Positions 36,937-49,936 of a stretch of DNA of 64,000 nt are shown piece after piece. The stretch covers positions 23,191,775 through 23,255,774 of the forward strand of contig OX387605.1 in assembly GCA_947568835.1 (NCBI GenBank), read 5' to 3'. Source of the stretch: Protonemura montana (lineage: Eukaryota; Arthropoda; Insecta; Plecoptera; Nemouridae). Position numbers and translations under genes: made by a program. The notes under the pieces are model-generated. The model was not told the DNA's origin. It worked only from the letters and a program-made list of their open reading frames with translations, and searched no databases. Each line of letters begins with the position of its first letter. Positions within the stretch are counted from its first letter, which is position 1.

Positions 36937-38436
36937 AGTGGCGTAACTACCAGCGGGGCAGGTGGGGCGACCGCCCCCGGGCCGAGAGGTTTTTCCCTCA
37001 TTTTTGCCAGAAGGGAAAAACTTGGACGCGTGCCGTCCTCGGGCTGGCTCACGATCCCGTGGCCACGACCCACGTTAAAAGTTATTTGTTGTGTTTGCCG
37101 AAATAATCTTAAAGTTAATAGATATATTTCAGGCACTCCACTACTCCATTGAGAATGTGGGACTTGCCTACTCCTGGTAATGGTAACATAGTTACCACGT
37201 TGCTACTGCCGCTGAGTGCGTAGGCCACACGCTAACGCTAAGTTGCCTTACTTTTTGCCGGCACAAAATACTGAATTTGCTTTATTTCTGCAGGTATGGG
37301 TAACTTATTTTTTTCTTATAGTGGGAAGAAAATGCTTTTATACAACACTGTAAGAAGTTTAGTAGTCACTGGGCTACGGTGGATGACGGCAGTCACCGCG
37401 GAAACATTGCGGGGCCCACAAAAGGTATATTTAATGTGACAATATCAAGAAAGTGAATAAAGTACCTAAAATCAGCAAGCAGCATTTTCGTGCCTACTGG
37501 TTCGAGTTTTCCGGTATGCAACGGTAGTTTGGCCGTGACAAAAAAACATCTAATAACTCTAAAGTGCACTACCAGGAAATGCGGTAAGAACAGATTAGAT
37601 TCAACTTTATAATATGGGGGTTAGTTAATAATAATCCCAGTTTCAGTTATTCTCAGAAGAAGTTGGCACAAGGTGTCTTGTTTCCTTTCCTTCCATATAA
37701 AGTAAAGTATGCAGTCCCTTCGATCGTAAATCTATCATACTTTCTCAATCCGTAGTCTCTTCAATGTGAGAATCATTGCTAACCGAGTTAGATGCAGCTA
37801 TTATTTAGCTGTTTCAGAACGCGAATGAGACTGAAAATTGGGGGGTTCTCGTCATATGAGGACCGCCCAAATTTTCTGAAACGAAGAAATATTGAGTAAT
37901 GCTCGCAAACATGATCCAGACATCGTTGGTGCCCGTACAAGAAACGTCCTTGTTGACATGAGCCCATGTCATCCTTCGAGGCATTTTTCTACTTGTACTG
38001 AGTCAAAACTAAGCATTTCTGCGAGCTAATATGAAACAAAATCCAAAACGGGGCTTGGTTAGTTACCTGCATTCGATGTCACATATTGTCAACCACGTTG
38101 GCTATTTGCTGACAGAAAATAAGACAAATACCTGTTTAAATAAAGGGAAGCTCCCCATGGGCAAATGTACTTCGTGACTGGAAACATCTATTCGTCACTT
38201 TTCACCTTGGATCGCTTTCGATGATCCCAATTAATTACTAAATCGCAAGTAATTGTTTATTTTTTAGTAAGCATACATTTTTTTAGGTATCTTTTTCAGC
38301 ACTAGCAAATGAACGTAGATAAATGTGTGCGATACAGAAACATTAGAACCGTTTTTTTCCCTTCCTTACTTTGTGGGGAGGGGGGGGGATACCGAAAAAT
38401 CTGACCCCGGGCCCAGGTATACCTGGTTACACCACT
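36937..38436. mobile_element. 1.5-kb non-autonomous DNA-transposon-like element
   Basis: The left end AGTGGCGTAACTACC (36937-36951) and the reverse complement of the right end, AGTGGTGTAACCAGG (38436 inward), match at their first 12 bases with two differences. Both ends then enter a GC-rich segment with a CCGGGCC core. The 5-base sequence GCTCT directly flanks both sides (36932-36936 and 38437-38441), as expected of a target-site duplication. Ends of the form AGTGGCGTAAC followed by GC-rich DNA are common on DNA transposons of many animals, but I cannot assign a superfamily. The interior has no transposase frame, so the element would depend on enzymes supplied elsewhere. Confidence 0.7.
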
Positions 38437-38459
38437 GCTCTGCCCCAGTTCACCTTTCA

Positions 38460-38706
38460 CGTGTTCGACTGGTCATGTGACTGCCCCAGCGTAACTTTCA
38501 AGAGTTCAACTGGCAGAGTTGCTCGCACTCGGGTCGCTCCCGGTGTACTTTTCTTGCTCGAAGAATTTCGACGATGCAATGGGAAAACAAATAAATGCAC
38601 CTACAGCTAATGATCACGTGTTCGGGTGATAGAGCTCTTGGAGCTGGTGCAAACCCGGTGGAGAGCATGACTTCATTGAACAAGTTTCAAACCTGCCCTG
38701 GTGTAA
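38460..38706 (+). repeat. Dispersed repeat, copy 1
   Basis: This segment aligns by eye with 44672-44909. Shared blocks include AACTTTTCTTGCTC-like, GAATTTCGACG, GATCACGTGTT and GGTGGAGAGCATGA, in the same order and spacing. Related sequence also lies on the left of the 1.5-kb element (about 36890-36931), which suggests that the element inserted into an older copy of this repeat. No coding capacity is seen. Confidence 0.75.
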
Positions 38707-38709
38707 GAC

Positions 38710-40050
38710 GGCCAAAAACTCTATAAGATTGTTGCCCACATTGAAAACAAAAAATACTATCAAGCGTAAGAGATTCAATGGCTTACTTTGCTTTTGGTAG
38801 ACATGGTGATGTTGAAATCGCTTGACAGAGCTTCTAAAATCTGCTTTTCTACTTTTCCACGAGTATAATCTCGTTCCAAGCAGTTAAAAGGTGTTCGTTT
38901 GAAAATAATGTGAACAAAATATTTTTTACTTGCAGTTGTTTTTTGTCCGAGTCTTATTTGTACAAAGCTGAAAAGAGAACCTTATTTTTGTACGAAGAGC
39001 AATTAGAGAAATCAAAACTAGTTGAACTTACTGTGTGTCGATCAGATGAAGGTCACCGATGGACTGGAGTGATGCCTCGAGGACACTAATATGACTCGAA
39101 TGATGTATAAGATGTCTGCAGGATGTTCTGGAATAATGGGAACATTATTATAACATTTTCCATTCTTAATTATGACTGGGGGTGGGGAGGAGAACGTTTT
39201 TCTGGGGCAACGTCCCGCCCCTCCCCTGGCATTTGTAGATTATTCACAATTACATAAATTGGTTAATATGCCTGCACAGCGGGTAATTTGTAACGAAAAA
39301 TTTGGCTACACCCTCAGTTGAATTAAGTTGCTGTTCTAAATCGTGTTTGTGAAACTGTGCCAAAAGGCGAAAAAAAATTGAAAAAAATTCTATCCTCTCG
39401 CTATGCTTTGTCGGCGCTGCCTGACAAATGGTCAGCTTAGCTAAGCTTAGCCTTGCTATCGCTTTGCGAAGTCATATTTATGAGCTAGTATATTTGGCAT
39501 TTATTTTTCAGAATGATAAGATTCTGTGAAGATACCTACGTTCTGCTGAATGCCATTTCCAAATCAAATTGTTCACCAACACGTAAAAATAACGTGTGTT
39601 TTTTGAATTTAAATGTAGAGCAGACCAAACTTTTCGCTGAATGAGTGATCGACGTTCACTTTTGCAAGAAAAGGTGGGTAAGCGGCGCCCAAAATAACCA
39701 CTGTGCCTACTAATCTCTGTAAGAAGAGTCAGCATGTCTCTTGATACAGTCATCCTTCAATATGACACTGCTTAAATGCCATTGCTAGTGCAAAATTTTC
39801 TGCCACAAGCTTTAGTGCCCACTTAACAATAGTGCTGCAATAGTCATACAAGAAAAAAACATATTTTTTGGAAGTACCTTTCGTAGACGGATACTTTGGT
39901 AATTAACGAGTACTTAAAAAACAGGGTATTTAAAAATAATAATCCACAAAATATCGAAATGAACTAAAATACCAATATTTAATTGTATTATCAAACCACA
40001 TACTGTTCGACTTTACTATTAGGAATTAATCAAAAGAATCTTAAAAAATT
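38710..40050. other. AT-rich intergenic interval
   Basis: No supported gene. A GC-rich palindromic-looking stretch (GGGGCAACGTCCC region near 39203-39230) may be another transposon end. The rest is AT-rich without long frames. Confidence 0.5.
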
Positions 40051-40064
40051 ACAAGAGAAAGCTG

Positions 40065-40372
40065 GAAAACTAGAGAAGAAGAATTACTCAAAGAATTGGA
40101 ATGGATAAATGTCAAAGATTCGATATCAATACAAAATGATACATGGAGAGCTGCCAGTGTATTTAAAAAACAGGTTAGAGTTTTAAGAAAATAATTATTA
40201 AACAAGGGATGAATGTAAGATTGGAAATAAAATGGATAAATGTGAGAGCTTAGACAGGGGAATAATGTACTTAGGCATAACAGAATATGGTAAATTACAT
40301 GTAAATATTAGAAAGAGTAGAAATGTAAATGAATTTATTAAAAATGTAAGGCAATATATTAAAAAAATGTAA
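40065..40372 (+). mobile_element. Decayed LINE (non-LTR retrotransposon) ORF2 3' end
   Basis: Broken frames read as the C-terminal part of a LINE reverse-transcriptase ORF. First comes ..ELLKELEWINVKDSISIQND, then a shifted frame with GELPVYLKNRLEF, then a stop and shift followed by TRDECKIGNK.., and finally ESLDRGIMYLGITEYGKLHV and NVNEFIKNVRQYIKKM before a TAA at 40370. This order (W-x-N-V-x-D, LP-x-YLK, TR, F/YxGIxxYxxLP-like, FxxxLxxYI-like) is typical of the end of such ORFs. A short TAA-repeat tail follows near 40410-40425, as in some LINE families. At least two frameshifts or stops show it is dead. Confidence 0.75.
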
Positions 40373-40429
40373 ATGTACCAAAGTAGCAAAATTGCTAAAT
40401 AAAACAAGTAATAATAATAATAAGTTTTT

Positions 40430-41085
40430 TTTTTAATTTACGAGACAAAATAATTCGTTTACAAAAATAATATGATAATAAATAATAATAAAAATAATCG
40501 AGGAGAAGTAGGAAGTTTCGGTTACAATTTACTTTGTACTTGTAGGACTTACTTTACTACTTTTACTTACTTTTACTATTTACTTGTAAGACTTATTACT
40601 GTGTTATTTACCAATGTACTGATATAAGACCAAATAGCAAAATGTAATAAATAAAGAATGTTATTTATTGCACAATTGACATGCGATTTTCTCACAGGCC
40701 GGCCAGCTTGCTTTAAGATTCCCACCTAACCAAACCGTTGCCCAAACCAAAGACCGCCCAAACCAATCGCCTTTAACCAGCTGTGCAAACTACGAAAATT
40801 CAAAATGGATGGTTTTGTATTTAAGTACAGTGAAAACATTATATATTTGTTACTTTTCACTCATATTGCGAGTATGTTTTCATAAAAATGACTGAGAAAA
40901 GAAGCATTTCTAGTAATTTGGTGCGGTTTCTATAATCATCTATGATCTCCAGAGCTTTTCTGGATCAGGGCTAACGAAAAATGGAGATATGCATAACCTC
41001 AAATAAGCTAGATGCTTTCATGATCTACTATGCACATACCATTTCAGAGTAAATTATAAGAAGTGGAAGCTCTAATACACTAGAT
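40430..41085. other. AT-rich flank and MBTPS1 upstream region
   Basis: AT-rich DNA with TACTTTTACT-type degenerate repeats (40530-40600) is followed by the presumed MBTPS1 promoter and 5' untranslated region. A TTTCAG at 41047 could be the acceptor of a 5' untranslated intron. No coding frame of note. Confidence 0.45.
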
Positions 41086-44000
41086 ATGAGTTATCTAAAA
41101 CATTACCTGTGCATATTTTCGTGTCTCGTACTATTATTAGCACGCACAACCCCTGCCGAAGAGCAGGACACATCTCACGAACATCACGGAGCTGACTCTA
41201 AAGTTTGTAACGGTTCAGCAGCAGTCCAATTGGTTGACATCCAGTTTAGCACTCAACTAGTAAAAAATGGTAAGATTTAGATAAAAAATAAACATTTTTT
41301 GAGAAATTTCTTCCAACCTGTATAGAATTGTAATAGATTTTACAGAAGTGTGAAATAGAAATGTAATCAAATTGATTTGTAGAGTACATTGTCGCTTTCA
41401 ATGGATACTACAACCTAAAAACAAGGGAAAACTTCATCAAAGCTGCCCTTAAAGCTTCCGGAGTCAACAATTGGAAGATATTATCTCGTGACAATGCTGC
41501 AAGTGATTATCCTAGCGACTTTGATGTCATACAGGTAGGATCTGCATAAATTTAGAAAAATGTTCTTCGTACTGTTCTCTCCTAAAAGGAACGCAGTATG
41601 ATAACCCTATAATATGATAACCGTATGTGTTCCAAAACTTCAACATTCTCTTGCTGTTGGTAAGCTGGAGGAGACGGAGAAGAACAGTGGGATGGACGCA
41701 TTGAACGACCATCCAAGCATCAGACGTGTGACACCACAACGCATGGTTCGTCGCACTCTAAAATACATCAACGTCACTGACACAGAGCCTTCGGAAAAGT
41801 CAGATTACAACCCATGGCAATCATCAAGACCACTTCGACGAGCTAGCCTTGGATTGGTGAGCATTTCAAAGCATGTAAACTTTGTCTACAAGGTTAAATC
41901 TGTTTGGTCTTGGTTAGGCAACAAGCAAACCTATCACATTCAAAGTTGCTGGAATCTGGATGGATTGTCATGCAGGTTGTCACCTTATTGTAGATATATT
42001 TGAGATCAGTGTCCAATTTACAAAACCGAACTAACACAGACGCGCTGCATCTCAGGGGACGTCAAACTTGCAAAAAGATGTTAGGAAATTGAAGGTCCCA
42101 CTGCAAATAATTCAATCTTTACTAAAATGCCTAGATTTGAAGCCAACATAGCGTTGAAACAAAATGTTTCTAATAACACTCTCCCCCCCCCCCCCTTCTC
42201 CTCTCAAGTTGAAGTTGTGTCGTTTTGGGATAAAACAGACATGAAAGCAAAATTGAGAAGACTTTCATGGAATCTCAGCATATCCATATCTACCAAAAGT
42301 TGTAACTACCATTGAATTTCATATAAGCTTGATAGTATTTTTGTTTTAAAAATTGGCAACGAAAGGCCTACAAAGAAAAAATTAGAATACCTTAGAGTTA
42401 CCTATAATTTTTAATATAACCATTGATAAATAAGCCTATAACCAATGTGTCTTATTCTCCCCAGAACAACATCCACCAGTTCTGGCAATCTACGGGCCGT
42501 CTCAGCAGTCGGCGGCTGTTGCGTGCTATCCCACGGCAAATCACCGCAGTCCTGCAAGCGGACCTACTGTGGAGCATGGGGGTGACAGGCACGGGAGTCA
42601 AGGTAGCCGTGTTTGACACTGGCCTGGCCAAGGCACATCCACACTTCAAGAAGATCAAGGAGCGCACAGACTGGACCAAGGAGAAGAGTCTAGACGACGG
42701 GTTGGGCCACGGTACCTTCGTTGCTGGCGTGATTGCGTCACATCAAGACTGTCTCGGTTTCGCCCCTGACGCAGAGCTGCACATCTTTCGTGTGTTTACT
42801 AACAATCAAGTGTCATATACTTCATGGTTCCTAGATGCGTTTAATTATGCGATACTAAAAAAAGTGGGTGTTTTGAACTTGAGCATCGGAGGTCCAGATT
42901 TTATGGACCATCCGTTTGTGGACAAAGTGTGGGAACTTACGGCGAATCGAGTGATCATGGTGTCAGCAATCGGCAACGATGGTCCCCTTTACGGGTGAGT
43001 TTTTACTGCATCACTCAGATTATCATGGTTCTGCTGTGATTTGTAACTTGTAAGCAAATGAAACTTTGGCAGGTGCTAGATTCATGGCAAGCTCTGTCTT
43101 GCTGAAGCATACCTACTGCTAATAAAATGTAGATCTTAGATATAGATAATGGATGTTCAACAACCAGTTTCGTTATGAAAACTAGTGCCTAGACTAGACA
43201 GTAAAAGAAAACTTAACATTTTTTTTAAGTCTATAACTATACGAGCAATTTATCCTGCAGCACGTTGAACAATCCGGCGGATCAGATGGACGTGATTGGC
43301 GTCGGCGGCATCAACTTCGAAGACCAGATCGCCAAGTTCTCGTCACGTGGAATGACCACGTGGGAACTGCCGGGCGGTTACGGCCGAGTAAAGCCTGACA
43401 TCGTCACGTATGGCTCGGCTGTGCGAGGGTCCAGCATCAAGGGCAGTTGCCGGACGCTATCTGGCACGAGCGTAGCTTCGCCTGTGGTTGCCGGAGCCAT
43501 CACGCTGTTGGCCAGGTGATTGATCCGGAAGACTGACCACTGTTTAATGTCGGCATATTGGGCTAGACTGATCGTGGTGCAGGGATCCGCTAAAAAAAAA
43601 GCAATTTAAACTTGATTTAAGTTTTAGTAGTGTACTTCCCTTTCCGCAGGTGCACCTTGCAGTCAGTAGCGACTTGCGATGTGAAAGCACGCTACACTAT
43701 TCCCAAAGCGGTGCCTATAATTATTGTTGAATGAATTTAACCAAAATCATGATTGTCTTCCATCACAACCTAATTCGTGTCGTATATTTTACGAGGTAAT
43801 GTGAAGCCAGTACATCCAATAAGTTTCAGATTGCAGCCATAGCTTGTCTTTGTGACTCCACCTAAAAGGATAATCGATATTAATTAAGTTTTACCAAACC
43901 TTAACCTGAAAGCTTTATGCTTTATCAATGCTTCTTTTCTTAAATTTCCAGAAGCAAAAGTTTCGTTTGAATTGTACAAAGAAGCATTGTTACTTTGTCA

Positions 44001-47000
44001 ATGAATATTTTATACTGATACTGATTTTTCTAAGGTTTTGAAAACCCTTGGTTGATGGTTCCTGTGATTTTATGGTGTCTTTTCTTTCATGAGGGATGTT
44101 TAGTTCTAAAAAGGACTTGGTATCCCGAAATTTTGGTGAGGTTCGCTCTGCCATCTTACAGGTGGGACCTGAAAACCCCTCATCAAAGAGCAGATATTGT
44201 AAAACCACAAAAACTAACTGTTTTACTAGTCGTTAAATGCATCACTCCATCACATGTATCCCGTTTGACGAGTTGTGACGTTTTGTCCGGTGCTTTGTCA
44301 GCGGGGTCTTACACCGTGGCAGCGTGATCAACCCGGCGAGCATGAAGCAAGCGCTGATGGCTTCTGCTAGACGTCTGCCTGGAGTCAACATGTTCGAGCA
44401 GGGGGCTGGCAAACTGGACCTTCTCAAAGCCTACCAGATACTCACTAGCTACAAGCCGCAGGCTAGCCTCAGTCCCAGGTACAGCTTCAAATAAAACAGC
44501 TGGGTGTGGTTTGAGTGCATGATATAGGTACATATAAGTTTTTAACTTTGAATTTAAATCTTAAAAGATCAACAAATTTCCTGCAAGGCATAAAAATATG
44601 ACCTTCGTGGCATATAAGGCTGGCTGCCTTGGTGTGCACCAGGTTTGCACTGAAGACTTTTTACCAGTTCAACTGGGCCAGTGTAACTTTTGCTTGTCCA
44701 CGTGACATAGTTGCTCCCTTTCGGGGTATTATCTGTGAACTTTTCTTGCTCCGAGAATTTCGACGGTGCTATAGAAAAACAAGTGAATGTTCTGACAGCT
44801 AGTGATCACGTGTTTGGGTGGGAGCGGTCTTGCTCAAAGCTAGTGTAATCACGGTGGAGAGCATGATGTCATCAAGCAAGTTTCAACCTGCTCCGTTGCT
44901 GGCCGGACAAAAACGCAGTCAGTGTGTTTTAAAATAAACACGACGAACAAGACTATCAAGGCTATGGGTTGTAGTTATAAAGATGGTTATGGAGTATACT
45001 AACTGAAAGTTTTGAAATGGCTAGGACAATTGAACCTTAAATACAAATAGCATAACTAGTTCATGAATTGCAGTTTGGTGAAAAAACTTATAGTTGCCTT
45101 GCACCTTGTACAATCTTGAGCTAACAACTCTATGCACCACCCTGATTTACAGCTATGTCGACCTCAGCGAGTGCCAATACATGTGGCCATACTGCACGCA
45201 ATCACTCTACCACGGCGCAATTCCAACGATCGTGAACGTGACCATCCTGAACGGCCTGGGCGTATCTGGCCACGTCGTCGGCCGTCCCCAATGGCATCCG
45301 TATACGCCTCAATTTGGCCACCACCTGGACATAGCGCTGACACACTCAGACATCCTTTGGCCTTGGTCGGGCTGGCTGGCCGTCAGCATCTCAGTGGCCA
45401 AGGGGGCGGCAGCATGGGAGGGGGTAGCTCAGGGGCATGTCGTTTTGACGATTGAGTCCCCCCCGGAAGATGGGGAGATCGAAGTGAGGAGTTCGACGGT
45501 GAAGCTGGCGATCAAGGCCAAGATTATACCAACGCCGCCACGATAGTGAGTTTGCTGGAGTCTTTTTCTTTGTTGGGTGTGAGTTGGAGTACTCAAGCAA
45601 GTTTCCAACTTGATGAGAGGGCGTCTGCAAGACCCAATGCTTACTTGAAGCATATATTTGTAAATGGAAGGCATCTGCTGCACATTTACAAGCCTTTCTG
45701 TCCATCCTACCAGGAAAGAACACTTTTTTGGGCAAACTTAATAATCCTTTACTTCTCAAGGATTCATTGGAAAATGTCTTGCTTGCAACAGGCCTAGGAA
45801 AAGAAAAGAGCAAATCTCCACATAGGAAACATGCAGAAAGATGAGAACTCTCTCCAACTTTTAATTTCATTAAAATTCTTCCCAATCCTAAGCTGATAAA
45901 TAAGATTAGTGCCAAGGGAGAGTAGTCCAGCCCTGCCTTCTTATATTTTTACATTAAATCATCTAAAAAAAAAATGTAAGTAAAGTGTTCACTTTTTACC
46001 TGCAGCAAGCGCATTCTATGGGACCAGTACCACAACCTACGGTACCCGCCTGGGTATTTCCCTCGTGACAATCTGCGGATGAAGAACGACCCGCTAGACT
46101 GGAACGGAGACCACATTCATACCAACTTCAAGGTGAGCCTATCTTACATGCTGCATCTTCTACTGAGTGTTTTTCTAGTGTTTGAGTAGGTACGTAACTG
46201 GCAATGCACTATTACATAAGCATTTAAAGATACATTCTATCCTTTCTTAAAAGTGAAACAAACATAAATTAGTGGTTACTTCTCCAAAACAAGGTGAAGA
46301 AATTTAAACCTTTGGAGGTCAAGATGCCCTTGCATACCTATGACATTGAATCAGCCATAAGTAGAAAAAAACACTTGAAAAATGTGAATAAATCTGTAAT
46401 GCAAAGACATATTAGTCTTACATTTTTAGGCATGGTACATATTAAGGCAGTCATCGTATTTTCAAAATTTGTTTACAGTTTGTACTTCAGTATTTACTAA
46501 TTTTTCCACATTTTTAGATAGCACTTTTAAAACAAGCTCTCTGACAGATTGATTAAAAGAAACGTAACAGATCTTAGGATTTCAAAGATGTTCTGAAAAA
46601 GTCATCCAAATTGGCCAAGCCATCAGCTAGAGAGCAATCAACCAGAGAGCAAAAAAACACTTAATAAACTTATATAATTTTTTTGTGAGTAATCATATTG
46701 AGTTTTTACTGGTACTGCTGCGCTCATTGAATAATTATAAAATGAATTACCTGGGTACTAAAACTTAACAAAGAAGAGACACCACTTGATACACTAGTTA
46801 GCACGTCCCCCTTTGTTAACCCGATTGCCTTGCCCCCGTCCCAGGACATGTACCAGCATCTGCGCAACAGTGGCTACTACCTGGAAGTGCTGGGCGCTCC
46901 GTTCACCTGTTTCGATGCTGCGCAGTACGGTACCTTGCTGTTAGTCGACGCCGAGGAGGAATACTTTCCCGAGGAAGTCGCCAAGCTGAAGCGTGACGTA

Positions 47001-49936
47001 GACAACGGCTTGTCTCTCATAGTATTTGCTGACTGGTATAATGTGACCGTCATGCGCAAGGTTAAGTTCTACGACGAGAACACAAGGTGAGCTGCATGCG
47101 CTGGATTGTACGATTCTTAAAAGGATTCCATGTTTTCTCATCATGTTTTCTCTTCTCATTTTCTGCTGGTTTCACCAGTCAAAATCAATAATAGTTCAAA
47201 TTTGATCAAATTCAAATATGTCGACTATTGTGTCTACTGATTCCTCGTTTCCTTGTGACCCAAAAAGACTCATTGACAAAAGTACCAAAAGTAGATTTTT
47301 TTCAATGACCAATCTTTCCAGCTGAGGTATTCATCTTTCCACAGAGTAAAACAACCATGCCTTTTGAAGCTGTGTTAGATTAATCTATAAAGACAGTATA
47401 AAGCAGTGTGAAATATAAGCTGTGAAATCTGATTGTGTTTGTTGCGAACAGTGCCTAAGTGAGTACCGATCCAATAAGAGATAATTTTTATTTTTTTTTG
47501 GGGGGCAGGCAGTGGTGGATGCCCGATACAGGGGGAGCGAACGTACCTGCGCTCAATGATCTCCTCTCCTCGTGGGGCATCAGTCTTGGGGACCGAGTGT
47601 TCGAGGGAGACTTCATGCTCGGCGACCATGACATGTATTACGCATCAGGTAAAGCTGGTGGCTAGCCCTCTAATTCAAGCTGATCGATTTCCCAGGCCCT
47701 TATTTGCCCATTAAGAGTGGAGTGGGAACTATTCAAGAATATCCCAGGAAGGTTTCATGTAGGCAATCAATTTCAGTGGGCAGTATATGAGATTGGCTGT
47801 TGCCTAGTTGAGCTGAAGATGTTCTGTTCCCCACCAGCCTAAGATTGCAATAAAAAATGGCCTATTTTGTCCCAAACATAGTCTGTGGAGTCCATGGGCT
47901 AAATAGCCGCATGAAATCAACTGTTTCTCAATTTGATTTGCAGTGCTTCTAAAGTTTCCCATTGACTTTTACTTCATTGATTTTAAATTCTTCATCACAA
48001 AAGCATACATTATATTGAAACACTCTACAGAATTTCTTAATTTTGCCAGCACTGAGCGTCACTTTGGTTTTGCAGCCATTACATTGCAAGGTATGCCTTC
48101 TTGTTTACAGGTACGACTATCTCCCGTTTCCCGGAGTCTGGCATTGTGATATCGCGACCACTCAAGGATCAGGGTGAGGAGGTTCTGGGCAAGGAGGCTG
48201 ACAGCACCGAATCCGTACCCATTCTTGGCCTGCTGCAGGACTCGGTCTCGGAGAAGAGCGGTCGCGTGGTTGTCTACGGTGACTCAAACTGTCTGGACAA
48301 CAGTCATCTGCATAAAGGTAGTTTGGTAGTTTTATGGTTGGATAACAAATAGAAGATATTTTTATTTTTATCCTTCTAAAAAAATATTGAATGTGGGAGA
48401 TGGTCCTTATGGTGAAGGGTCTATCTAGGCATTTTCTTGGAAAGATTAACCATAACCAAAATAGTTTGCAACCAGGATCAAAACTGGGACCTGCCAAAGC
48501 AAGATCGTGGTTGTTCGGGTTTTTTTTTTTTAAGCAGTATAACCAACTACTCTTACTGATTGATTTATTGTGTTTAATTGTCCACTTTGGGAAAAGCTTC
48601 AGAAATACAAACTCTTGGTGCTTTTTGAAATTTTCCTTCCATTCAAGATTATATTAGATGGCTTCTTGCTGTATTGCAGACTGCTTTTGGATGCTGGATG
48701 CCCTTCTTGAATACACATCTAATGGTCACGTACCTGCCATCTTCAAAGACCACCAGACAAAATTCACCAGCAAGGTTGAGGACCTTCCCCAAAGGATGGA
48801 GGGGAACCACTTGTACCGGTAAGTCAAGACTCAAGACTATTGCTTCACATAACTTTATTTCACAAAAAAAAGTCAACAGTAAAATTATTTCATCCATCCA
48901 CCATAATCATAAAATCTGATTACTATTAAAGCTTGCAGGTAACGTAATTTAAGGATTTTTTTGCTTGTTGCAGGTATTCAAAAGTGCTGGAAAATCACAT
49001 GGGCAGTTCCCAGACCAAGGCTTTGCCTGCTTGCCCTCATTTAGTGTGGGCGCAACCAGTTCCTCTGAACAAATCAGCACCCACGTGAGTTTATGCTATC
49101 AATCTGGCTGGGAAGTTAAGTCGGTATGTGCAATATCAGCGTATCAGTATTAAAGCCCGCCTCATTTACCACACGAAGAAACTTGGCACAGCAAGGCACC
49201 GAGTTGACATCATTATTCTAAAACTTGCATGTAACTCATCAAAACATTGAGATCAAAAGCAATCTGCATAATATTGGTAAATAGTAAACTGCAGCCTGAT
49301 TAAAAACTACCTGCTTCCACTTATAAACCAAAAAAACAGGACGGCAAACTGTAATTTTTTAGTTTGATTGCCAAAACCACAGCCTTCAAAAACGAATTTT
49401 AGCCACATAGCTAAATAAATCAGCACCATTGCATGAGGCAATCTTATTGCAGTTTCGAAGGACTTCCTACCATAGCACCCCACACAAGTAAACGTTTAAT
49501 TTATTCCGTAAATTATTCTTTAAAACATTGGATCATTGTATACAAATAAAATTCCAAGCCAGCTAGTGTAGCCTTGTTTGTTTGCCACTATTAACATCCA
49601 GACCTAACCAAAGTCTTCTACAATTCCTATTCCAGAAGCCTGTACCAGTCGCAGAAGCTGCTGTCGATTGCAATCGAAGGGCAACTGCCCATCTGGAGAA
49701 TGGGCCCTCCCCCCAAAGATGGGGCCAGCCAATCAGATGGCCTGACTGAGTTGTGGGGCCCGCAAGACTACGACGATAACAACCTCACTTGGCCGTTTGC
49801 ACTCTTCTCGCTGATGGCGCTGTCATTCGCGTTGGTACTTCTGGTGTGCAGGTACTATCGAAAGCGGACACGACCGCGCAGGAAAAGGATGCCAAAGATT
49901 CGCAGGATTTTGGGCGGCCGCGTCCCTGCCGTCTAG
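41086..49936 (+). CDS. MBTPS1: MBTPS1, membrane-bound transcription factor site-1 protease
   Basis: Golgi subtilisin-like serine protease (SKI-1/S1P) that makes the first, lumenal cut in SREBP and ATF6. Fourteen exons join in frame to 1049 residues (human 1052): 41086-41269, 41383-41534, 41665-41856, 42465-42994, 43261-43515, 44302-44478, 45153-45545, 46006-46132, 46845-47086, 47509-47648, 48111-48317, 48680-48818, 48974-49084, 49636-49936. Residues 1-24 are a signal peptide. The prodomain has RTLK (142-145) and RRLL (192-195) autoprocessing-type sites. The triad is Asp227 (FDTGL), His258 (GHGTFVAG) and Ser423 (GTSVASP), with oxyanion Asn347 (GND). One membrane helix (about 1002-1021) precedes a short Arg/Lys-rich cytosolic tail. 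An in-frame stop at 41050 supports the start. No lesions; almost certainly functional. Confidence 0.97.
42183..42195 (+). repeat. Poly-C run of 13 in MBTPS1 intron 3
   Basis: An uninterrupted run of cytosines in the intron before the catalytic-domain exon. It is of the same kind as the runs in the gene-poor half. Confidence 0.85.
44672..44909 (+). repeat. Dispersed repeat, copy 2 (in MBTPS1 intron 6)
   Basis: Diverged copy of the repeat at 38460-38706, lying in the same orientation in the intron between the sixth and seventh coding exons of MBTPS1. It contains the shared GAATTTCGACGGTGC, GTGATCACGTGTTTGGG and GGTGGAGAGCATGATG blocks. Family unknown. Confidence 0.75.

Noticed and set aside
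45391-45915. 174-codon minus-strand ORF across MBTPS1 exon 7
   Set aside because: It is antisense to a confirmed exon and its intron; the plus strand carries the conserved protein.
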